64,000 nucleotides of DNA from Streptomyces sp. NBC_00683 (lineage in GTDB: Bacteria > Actinomycetota > Actinomycetes > Streptomycetales > Streptomycetaceae), in NCBI RefSeq assembly GCF_036226745.1, contig NZ_CP109013.1:3100001-3164000 (forward strand), in the 5' to 3' direction. Within the stretch, counting starts at the first letter, position 1. Every line of letters begins with the position of its first letter. A program made the position numbers and the translations under genes. The notes below the pieces were generated by a model. The model ran no database searches and was not told the origin of the DNA. It was given only the letters and a program-made list of their open reading frames with translations. Below are positions 1 to 7,414 of the stretch, piece after piece.

Positions 1-2969
1 ACCCAGGCGTGGAAGCGGGTCCCCCGGCGGGCGGCGGGCTGTGGGGGCCTGGGCATGGGGCGGGCCAGTTCCCGCGCGAAGCTCTCGGGGTCGTCGGCCA
101 GGTGCAGGAGCTGGGTGGCGGAGAGCGAGGCGGGTACGAGGACGTCCCGCACGGATGCGCGGGCACGGCGCAGTTCACCGGCGAGGGCGTCGAGATCGCG
201 GTCCCAGGAGGCGAGGGTGCGCGATTCCTCCGGGGTGAGCTCCGCGTCCGCGGGGGTGCGGGCGGCGGGGACCTGGGGGGTGGGCGGGGCATCGTGGGAG
301 GGCGCACCGTCGGGGAACGGGTCGTCGTACGGTGCGTCGGTCTCGTCGTACAGCTCCTCCCCGTTGTCGTACGGGGGTTCCACATCCTCGTCGTACGGGG
401 GCTCCTCGTACGCCAGGGCGGGGCCCTCCTCGTACACATCCGGTACGGGAGTGGCGGCCAAGGCCTCCAGGTGGGCCAGCACCGTGTCCCTGGCCTCGCG
501 GCGGCGGGCCATGGACACGTCGTCCAGGGGAAGCGGCCAGGCCTGATCGGTGTCCTTCTCCTGGAGTGCCGGGTTCTCCTCGTCCTCCCCGGGCTCGTCG
601 GCCCAGGCCTCGATCTCGCCGTATCCGGCGGCGCAGTGCTCGTACAGCGCCTCGAGGAAGGCGGACGGGCCGCGTGTCTTCTTCTGGGACGGGCCCCACC
701 AGTGGCCGGAGCCGAGGAGCAGGCTGCGGGGGCGGGTGAAGGTGACGTAGCCGAGGCGGAGCTCCTCGGTGTGCTGGTGCTCCTTCATCTCCTCCTTGAA
801 GGCCTTGAGGCCCTTGGCGTCCCAGGAGTGGATGACCGGGAGGGTGGCCGCGTCGCCGCGCAGTGCGTGCGGCAGCACCTTGGACTGCGAGGTCCAGGCG
901 TCCCGGGACTGGCCGCTGGGGAACTGACCGGTGACCAGCCCCGGCACGGCGACGACGTCCCATTCCAGGCCCTTGGACTTGTGCGCGGTGAGCACCTTGA
1001 CGGTGTTCTCCCCGCCGGGCAGGGCGTTGTCCAGGCCCTTCTCGTACTGCGCGGCGGTGCGCAGGAAGCCGAGGAAGGCGAGCAGGGAGGCTTCCCCGTC
1101 GACTGCGGCAAAGCCCGCGGCGACGTCCAGGAAGTTGGCGAGGGTCTCGCGGCGACGGGCGGCGAGGGCGTGCGGCGACGCGGAGAGTTCCACTTCGAGG
1201 CCGGTGGTGCCGAGGACGCGGTGCAGTACGTCCATGAGGGGGTCTGCCAGTGAGCGGCGCAGGTCGCGCAGCTCGGTGGCGAGGCGGGCGAAGCGGACGC
1301 GTGCCTCGGCCGAGAACGGCAGTCCGTCGTCCTCGGCCCCTCCGGACTCCAGGAAGGTGTCCAGGGCGTCGGCGAGCGAGATCACCTCGGCGGGGTCGAT
1401 GCCTTCGACCGCTTCGGCGAGACGGCGGTCGGGGTCGAAGTCGTCGTCCTCGCCGTGGGAGGCACGGTGGACGAGGAGGCGGGCGCGGCGGCCGAGCAGT
1501 GCCAGGTCCCGGGCGCCGATCCGCCAGCGCGGCCCGATGAGCAGCCGGACGAGCGAGGCGTTGGCCCCGGGGTCCTGGAGGACCTCGCAGACGGCGACGA
1601 GGTCGGCGACCTCGGGGAGGTGCAGCAGCCCGGACAGCCCGACGACCTCGACCGGGATGTCCCGGGCGACGAGGGCGGCCTGGATCAGGGGGAAGTCTCC
1701 TGCGGTCCGGCACAGGACGGCGATCTCCCCGGGTGCGGTGCCGGTCCGTACGAGGTGGGCGAGGGAGTCGCCGAGCCAGTCGATCTCTTCGGCGTGGGTA
1801 CGGAGCAGGGCGCACCGCACCATGCCGTCCCGCTCGGCACCGGGCGCGGGCCGCAGGGCCTCCACGCCCTCGTGCATGGCGCGCAGGGGGTCGGCGAGGC
1901 CGTTGGCGAGGTGGAGGAGGCGGCCGCCGCTGCGGCGGTTCTCGCTGAGGGAGTAGCGGGTGGCGGGGGTGCCGTCGGCGTGCGGGAAGTGGTGCGGGAA
2001 GTCGTCGAGGTTGGCGACGGAGGCGCCGCGCCAGCCGTAGATCGCCTGGCACGGGTCCCCGACGGCGGTGACGGCGTGGCCGGCCGCGGTTTCGCCCGAC
2101 CCGCCGAAGAGGCCGGCGAGCAGGAGGCGCTGGGCCACGGAGGTGTCCTGGTACTCGTCGAGCAGGACGACCCGGAACTCGTCGCGCAGGATGGCGCCGA
2201 CCTCGGGCCGGGTGAGGGTCAGCTCGGCGGAGAGTGCGATCTGGTCGCCGAAGTCGAGGAGATCGCGGCTGCGTTTGGCCGCCCGGTAGCGCCGGGTCAG
2301 TTCGAGGAGCTCGCGGCGGGCCTCGGCCGCCTCGGGGATCTTGCGCAGCTCGGCGTTGCTGAGCCTGGCCGTTGCGAGCGTGCGGAGCAGTTCGGTGTCG
2401 TACTCCGCGAGCTGTTCGGGGCGTACGAGGTGTTCGGCGAGCTCGGCGTCCAGGGCCAGCAGGTCGCTGACCAGCGTGGGGAAGGACCTGGTCAGCGCCG
2501 GGAAGGGGCCGGGGGCCTCGCGCAGCACCCGGGCGGCGAGCTGGTAGCGGGTGGCGTCGGCGAGGAGACGGGTGGTGGGTTCGAGCCCGATCCGCAGGCC
2601 GTGATCGGTGAGCAGCCGGCCGGCGAAGGCGTGGTACGTGGAGATGCTGGGTTCGCCCGGGGGGTTGTCCGGGTCGATGACGTCCGGGTCGGTGACCCCG
2701 GCTGCGACAAGGGCCTTGCGGACCCGCTCGGCGAGCTCGCCCGCGGCCTTGTTCGTGAAGGTGAGGCCGAGGACCTGCTCCGGGGCGACCTGTCCGGTCC
2801 CGACGAGCCACACCACGCGGGCCGCCATCACCGTGGTCTTCCCCGAGCCGGCTCCGGCCACGATCACCTGCGGGGCGGGCGGCGCGGTGATGCAGGCCGT
2901 CTGCTCCGGGGTGAAGGGGATCCCGAGGAGCTCCTTGAGCTGCTCGGGGTCGGTGATACGCGAGGACAC
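1..2969 (-). CDS. adnB: AdnB-like UvrD-family helicase-nuclease subunit (partial, C-terminus off left edge)
   Basis: This is the second subunit of the AdnAB-type motor-nuclease that resects DNA double-strand breaks in actinobacteria. Reading from a GTG at 2969, the protein opens with a helicase Q-like segment (TPEQTACI), Walker A GAGSGKTT near residue 31, then LTFTNKAAGEL, LLDEYQDTS, GDPCQAIYGWRGAS and, later, LTAHKSKGLEWDVV, all superfamily 1A motifs. An acidic Pro/Tyr-rich linker follows. The last residues in the window, RGTRFHAW, are the usual entry to the RecB-type nuclease domain, so the nuclease lies beyond position 1. It sits 132 bp downstream of adnA on the same strand, as in mycobacteria. 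The start is uncertain: a GTG at 2987 is also in frame and neither has a strong ribosome-binding site. Confidence 0.9.
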   Translation of the reverse strand, partial: MSSRITDPEQLKELLGIPFTPEQTACITAPPAPQVIVAGAGSGKTTVMAARVVWLVGTGQVAPEQVLGLTFTNKAAGELAERVRKALVAAGVTDPDVIDPDNPPGEPSISTYHAFAGRLLTDHGLRIGLEPTTRLLADATRYQLAARVLREAPGPFPALTRSFPTLVSDLLALDAELAEHLVRPEQLAEYDTELLRTLATARLSNAELRKIPEAAEARRELLELTRRYRAAKRSRDLLDFGDQIALSAELTLTRPEVGAILRDEFRVVLLDEYQDTSVAQRLLLAGLFGGSGETAAGHAVTAVGDPCQAIYGWRGASVANLDDFPHHFPHADGTPATRYSLSENRRSGGRLLHLANGLADPLRAMHEGVEALRPAPGAERDGMVRCALLRTHAEEIDWLGDSLAHLVRTGTAPGEIAVLCRTAGDFPLIQAALVARDIPVEVVGLSGLLHLPEVADLVAVCEVLQDPGANASLVRLLIGPRWRIGARDLALLGRRARLLVHRASHGEDDDFDPDRRLAEAVEGIDPAEVISLADALDTFLESGGAEDDGLPFSAEARVRFARLATELRDLRRSLADPLMDVLHRVLGTTGLEVELSASPHALAARRRETLANFLDVAAGFAAVDGEASLLAFLGFLRTAAQYEKGLDNALPGGENTVKVLTAHKSKGLEWDVVAVPGLVTGQFPSGQSRDAWTSQSKVLPHALRGDAATLPVIHSWDAKGLKAFKEEMKEHQHTEELRLGYVTFTRPRSLLLGSGHWWGPSQKKTRGPSAFLEALYEHCAAGYGEIEAWADEPGEDEENPALQEKDTDQAWPLPLDDVSMARRREARDTVLAHLEALAATPVPDVYEEGPALAYEEPPYDEDVEPPYDNGEELYDETDAPYDDPFPDGAPSHDAPPTPQVPAARTPADAELTPEESRTLASWDRDLDALAGELRRARASVRDVLVPASLSATQLLHLADDPESFARELARPMPRPPQPAARRGTRFHAW

Positions 2970-3101
2970 TCCAGAGAGGCTAACCGGAGACACCGACAAA
3001 GCCGTCCTGCCCGGACAGAGCACGGGCAGGGGCCCGGGACAGTGCCCCGGACAGCACCCGGTCCGGTGCCCGGGACGTCGCAGGGCGGCTCACCCGGGAC
3101 G

Positions 3102-6100
3102 TCACTCGATGATCTGACGGCCTTCGGGCTGTGCGCTGCACGAGGCCCGGAAGGTGCAGTGGGTGCAGTGCTGACCGGCCGTGGGTGTGAAGCGTTCGTC
3201 CAGGACGCGGCCGGCTGCCGTGGCCAGCAGGTCCGAGACCCACTCCCCCGACAGGGGTTCCTGGGCCTGCACCTTGGGAAGGGCGTCGCCGCCCTCCTTC
3301 TTCGGGGCCGGCTGGCGCAGCTGTACGAGTTCGGCACCGCCGGAATCGGGGCGCCGGCCGTCGAAGACGTCGTCGACGGCGCCTTCCCTGACCGCCAGCT
3401 GGTACACGGCGAGCTGGGGGTGCGCGGCCACCTCGTCCTTGGTCGGGGCCCCCTTCCCGGTCTTGAAGTCGACGACGTACGCCCGGCCCTCGGTGTCCTG
3501 TTCGACCCGGTCCATGGAGCCCCGGATGCGCACCGCGTACTCCCCCGCTTCGAGCGTCACGTCGAAGTCGTGCTCGCTGGCGGCCGGGGTGCGACCGGTG
3601 CGGTCCATGACGTGCCAGCGCAGGAAGCGCTCCAGGGCGGCGCGCGCCTGGTCCTTCTCCTGCTGGGACTTCCAGGGGGCGTCGAAGACCAGGCCGTTCC
3701 AGACGGAGTCCAGGCGCTCCATCAGGACGTCCAGGTCGGCGGCGGTACGGCCGGAGGCCACTTCGTCGGCGAGTACGTGGACCACGTTGCCGAAGCCCTG
3801 CGCGGCCGTCGCCGGGGCGTCGGCCTTCACCTCACGGCCCAGGAACCACTGCAGGGCGCAGGTGTTGGCCAGCTGGTCGAGGGCGCTCCCGGACAGCGCG
3901 ACGGGATGGTCCCGGTCGCGGAGCGGCACCTCGGAACGGGTCGGCTCGTTCAGTCCCCACCAGCGGTACGGATGGGCCGCGGGCACCAGCGGCTGGCCCT
4001 CGTCGTCGGCCAGCGCGGCGAGCCGGGCGAGCCGGTGGGCGGCGGCGTCGCGCAGGGCGGCCGAGGCTGCGGGGTCGACGGTCGTCGCCCGGAGTTCGGC
4101 GACGAGCGAGGCGACCGCGAGCGGACGGCGGGGCCGGCCGGTGATGTCGCGGGGTTCGACCCCGAGTTCGGTGAGGAAGCGTGACGGCTGGTCGCCGTCG
4201 TCGGCGGGGGCCTTGACGGCCGTGACGACGAGACGTTCCCGGGCGCGGGTGGCCGCGACGTAGAACAGGCGGCGTTCCTCGGCCAGGAGCGCCCCCGGGG
4301 TGAGGGGTTCGGCCAGGCCGTCACGGCCGATCCGGTCCGCCTCGAGGAGCGAACCGCGGCGGCGCAGGTCGGGCCAGAGCCCTTCCTGCACCCCGGCGAC
4401 GACGACCAGCCGCCACTCCAGGCCCTTGGAGCGGTGCGCGGTCATCAGCCGTACGGCATCGGGGCGCACGGCACGCCGGGAGAGCGTGTCGGCGGCGATG
4501 TCCTGGGCGTCGACCTCTTCCAGGAAGTTGAGCGCGCCTCGTCCTCCGGTGCGCTCCTCGGCGCGGGCCGCTGTCTCGAAGAGGGCGCACACGGCGTCGA
4601 GGTCCCGGTCGGCGTTCCGGCCGCCCGCGCCGCCGCGCAGGGCTGCCCGCTCCAGCCTTCCGGGCCAGGGGGTGCCGTCCCACAGGGCCCACAGGGCCTC
4701 CTCGGCGGTGCCGCCGCCCTCCAGGAGTTCGCGGGCCTTGCGCAGGAGCGCACCGAGGCGCTGGGCGCCGCGGGCGTATGCAGGATCGTGCGCGACGAGG
4801 CGCTCGGGCTCGGCGAGGGCCCGGGCCAGCAGCTCGCCGGACGGCGGCGGCACACGGTTGCCGGCGGCCCGCTCCTCGTCGCGCAGGGCACGGCCCAGGC
4901 GCCGCAGATCGGCGGCGTCCATGGAGCCGAGCGGGGAGGTGAGGAGGGTGAGGGCGGTCTCGGTGTCGAGCCGGCCCGCATCCGCGGCGCTGTCGGTGTC
5001 AGTGTCGGTGTCGGTGTCGCCGTCACTGTCACTGTCGGTGTCGCCGTGGGCGGTGTCCTCGCCCGTCCCGGCGTCCTCGTGCCGCTCGGGCACGGCGCGG
5101 CCCACCGCCGCCGTCGCCACCGTCCGCAGCGCGGTCAGCAGGGGTGCGACCGCCGGCTCATGTCGCAGCGGAAGGTCGTCGCCGTCCACCTCCAGCGGCA
5201 CACCGGCGGAGGTCAGCGCCCTGCGCACGGCGGGAATCGACCGGCCTCCGGCACGCACGAGGACCGCCATGTCCTTCCACGGCACGCCCTCCTCCAGGTG
5301 CGCACGCCGCAGCAGGTCGGCGATGTTCTCCAGCTCGGTGGAAGCGGTCGGATAGGTGTACGTCTCGACGCGGCCGCCTCCGCGTACGGCGGACAGCTCG
5401 CGGTGGGCCCGGACCTTGTCCGACGGCAGGCGGGTGAGCGGCATCCGGCGGGTGAGCAGCCGGGTGGCGGCGAGCAGCTGCGCGCCGGAGCGGCGCGAGG
5501 TGGTGAGGACACCGACGGGGGCGGGCGCGCCGTCGGCACGGCGGAAGGTGTCGGGGAACTCGAGGATGCCGTTCACATCGGCGCCCCGGAAGGCGTAGAT
5601 CGACTGGTCCGGGTCGCCGAAGGCGATCAGTGTCCGGCCTCCCCCGGTGCCCGGGGCGCTCCCGGAGTTCCCCGCGAGCGCGTGCAGCAGCCGCACCTGG
5701 GCCGGGTCCGTGTCCTGGTACTCGTCGACGAAGACCGCGTCGTAGCTCCGGGCCAGCAGTGCGCCGACCTCGGGACGCTCGGCGAGCAGGACGGCCCGGT
5801 GGACCAGTTCCGCGTAGTCCAGGACGCCCTGTGCGTCGAGGACGTCCAGGTATTCGGCGAGGAACTGCGCGGCGGCGCTCCAGTCCGGGCGGCCGGTGCG
5901 GCGCGCGAAGGCGGCGAGGGCGTCCGGGCCGAGACCGAGTTCGCGGCTGCGGGCCAGCACCGCGCGCACCTCGTCGGCGAAGCCGCGCGTGGTCAGACAG
6001 GCCCGCAGCTCGTCGGGCCAGCGGACATGGGCGAGCCCTGCCTGTTCGAGGCCGAGCTGGCCCGCGAGGAGCTCGCGGACGGTGACGTCCTGCTCGGGTC

Positions 6101-6524
6101 CGGAGAGCAGCCGCAGCGGATCGGCGAACAGGTCGGCGTCCTGGTGTGCGCGCACCAGGGCGTAGCAGTACGAGTGGAAGGTGGTGGCCTGCGGGCCCCT
6201 GGGGCCACCGAGCCGGGACGCCATCCGGTCGCGCAGTTCCACGGCCGCCTTGCGGCTGAAGGTGAGGACCAGGATGCGGGCCGGGTCGGTCCCCGCGGCC
6301 ACGCGGGCGGCGACGGCCTCGACGAGCGTGGTGGTCTTGCCCGTGCCCGGTCCGGCGAGGACCAGCAGCGGGCCGGTCCGGTGGTCAACCACCGCGCGTT
6401 GACCTGCGTCCAGGAGAGGGGGGTCCACGGATCCCGGCGGGGTGCGCACCAGCCGGTAGGCGCCCGGGGTCCGCCGCCGTGCCTGACGGTGCGGACTGTT
6501 CCGGGTGGTGAAGGAGGAGCTCAC
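3102..6524 (-). CDS. adnA: AdnA-like helicase-nuclease subunit
   Basis: 1140-residue UvrD/RecB-type helicase-nuclease, partner of the downstream AdnB-like protein in end resection. Visible motifs: Walker A GPGTGKTT (58-65), LTFSRKAAVELRDRM (about 87-101), DEYQDTD (267-273), GDPDQSIYAFRGA (303-315) and TAHRSKGLEW in the second half. The C-terminal PD-(D/E)XK nuclease domain shows DFKTGKG near residue 1018. A Cys near 890 plus C1120, C1123 and C1129 form the spaced set that binds an Fe-S cluster in AddB-type nucleases. An Asp-Thr/Ser dipeptide tract (about 494-511) interrupts the helicase. The GTG at 6524 is chosen because it gives a basic tail before the Q-motif region; an internal start is possible. 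The function is inferred from family and gene order. Confidence 0.9.
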   Translation of the reverse strand: MSSSFTTRNSPHRQARRRTPGAYRLVRTPPGSVDPPLLDAGQRAVVDHRTGPLLVLAGPGTGKTTTLVEAVAARVAAGTDPARILVLTFSRKAAVELRDRMASRLGGPRGPQATTFHSYCYALVRAHQDADLFADPLRLLSGPEQDVTVRELLAGQLGLEQAGLAHVRWPDELRACLTTRGFADEVRAVLARSRELGLGPDALAAFARRTGRPDWSAAAQFLAEYLDVLDAQGVLDYAELVHRAVLLAERPEVGALLARSYDAVFVDEYQDTDPAQVRLLHALAGNSGSAPGTGGGRTLIAFGDPDQSIYAFRGADVNGILEFPDTFRRADGAPAPVGVLTTSRRSGAQLLAATRLLTRRMPLTRLPSDKVRAHRELSAVRGGGRVETYTYPTASTELENIADLLRRAHLEEGVPWKDMAVLVRAGGRSIPAVRRALTSAGVPLEVDGDDLPLRHEPAVAPLLTALRTVATAAVGRAVPERHEDAGTGEDTAHGDTDSDSDGDTDTDTDTDSAADAGRLDTETALTLLTSPLGSMDAADLRRLGRALRDEERAAGNRVPPPSGELLARALAEPERLVAHDPAYARGAQRLGALLRKARELLEGGGTAEEALWALWDGTPWPGRLERAALRGGAGGRNADRDLDAVCALFETAARAEERTGGRGALNFLEEVDAQDIAADTLSRRAVRPDAVRLMTAHRSKGLEWRLVVVAGVQEGLWPDLRRRGSLLEADRIGRDGLAEPLTPGALLAEERRLFYVAATRARERLVVTAVKAPADDGDQPSRFLTELGVEPRDITGRPRRPLAVASLVAELRATTVDPAASAALRDAAAHRLARLAALADDEGQPLVPAAHPYRWWGLNEPTRSEVPLRDRDHPVALSGSALDQLANTCALQWFLGREVKADAPATAAQGFGNVVHVLADEVASGRTAADLDVLMERLDSVWNGLVFDAPWKSQQEKDQARAALERFLRWHVMDRTGRTPAASEHDFDVTLEAGEYAVRIRGSMDRVEQDTEGRAYVVDFKTGKGAPTKDEVAAHPQLAVYQLAVREGAVDDVFDGRRPDSGGAELVQLRQPAPKKEGGDALPKVQAQEPLSGEWVSDLLATAAGRVLDERFTPTAGQHCTHCTFRASCSAQPEGRQIIE
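4991..5043. repeat. Hexanucleotide-like GTC-rich tandem repeat inside adnA
   Basis: Degenerate tandem copies of a gtcggt/gtcact unit, read on the minus strand as alternating Asp-Thr/Asp-Ser codons of the AdnA-like protein. The tract stays in frame, so copy-number change would alter linker length by two residues per unit without breaking the gene. Confidence 0.75.
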
Positions 6525-6746
6525 GTGGATCGCCGGTCCTGGTGGGTGTACTCGGTCTGCTCGGGTGGCCTGGGTGTGCTGGGAACGAAGGAGCGGAGCG
6601 TGCCGCGCGTGGACGACGCTACGCCAGCGGCGGGCCGGCGCGCAGCGACTGGGCTGCGTCCCTCGTCACGTGTGCGCCCCGCGGATCCGGCTCGTGTCCC
6701 GTACCGGCCCGGCGCATGTCTCCTGGGCGCGCGATGGCCGAAGCTG

Positions 6747-7193
6747 TCAGATGTGAGCTTCCTCGCCCCCGGCCGGACCGTGGTCCGGACCGCTGCCCGG
6801 ACGGCCTGTCGCGTCCGTGACGCCGTCCCATCTGGCGCGCTTCATGTCGAGGCGCGGGAGGTGCACACCACTGCGCGAGGCTTCGCGCAGTGGTGTGCCC
6901 TCCTCGCGGTAGTGGTCCAGCGCCCGCAGCTCGTGCCCCGGGAGCAGTGCCCCGTCGGCCCGCACGACACGCCACCAGGGCACCGCGGAGCCGTACAGGG
7001 CCATCGTCCGGCCGACCTGTCTCGGTCCGCCGTCGCCGAGCCACTCCGCCACATCGCCGTACGTCATGACGCGGCCGGGCGGGATCAGGTCGGCGACGTC
7101 CAGGACCCGCTCCGCGTACTCGGGCAGTTCCGCGTCCGTGGGGGGCTGCGGCGCCGCACCGGCAGCGCCGCCGCTCGTCCGGTCTTCGCTCAT
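6747..7193 (-). CDS. Alkyltransferase-like (ATL) DNA-binding protein
   Basis: 148-residue protein of the MGMT C-terminal fold. It has the helix-turn-helix region PPGRVMTYGDVAEWLG and the segment around the active site, but this reads VPWWRVVRADG where true O6-alkylguanine transferases have PCHRV. The acceptor cysteine is therefore replaced by tryptophan, as in ATL proteins, which bind O6-alkylguanine without repairing it and hand the lesion to nucleotide excision repair. The start ATG at 7193 gives the usual acidic N-terminus; an upstream open extension lacks sense. It is read in the same direction as adnA and diverges from the flippase gene. The basic tail after the fold is rich in Gly and His. 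Role in alkylation tolerance is family knowledge; the Trp is seen directly. Confidence 0.88.
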   Translation of the reverse strand: MSEDRTSGGAAGAAPQPPTDAELPEYAERVLDVADLIPPGRVMTYGDVAEWLGDGGPRQVGRTMALYGSAVPWWRVVRADGALLPGHELRALDHYREEGTPLREASRSGVHLPRLDMKRARWDGVTDATGRPGSGPDHGPAGGEEAHI

Positions 7194-7414
7194 CCGGCAC
7201 ATCCTGCCGTACGCCACCGACAGCCGTGCCGGTTCGGTGTCGCCCTGATCACACAGCGTGCACGCGAGGGCAAAGGAGCGTATGTTGCGCATCGCGCACC
7301 CGTGCAATGCACCCTGATGCCCCCCTCTGTCTGCAGGCCGTGCCACCATCATGCGGGCGGTGACCGGTGATACGAGAACACGAAGACCAATCAGAGGCGA
7401 CGAAGGAGCAGGGC

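Noticed and set aside
1455..4184. Long open frame on the plus strand (about 900 codons)
   Set aside because: Antisense to the adnB and adnA genes; Gly/Val/Arg-rich translation typical of high-GC antisense frames, with no motifs.
4434..7370. Plus-strand open frame of nearly 980 codons
   Set aside because: Mirrors the codon structure of adnA and the ATL gene on the other strand; no domain seen.
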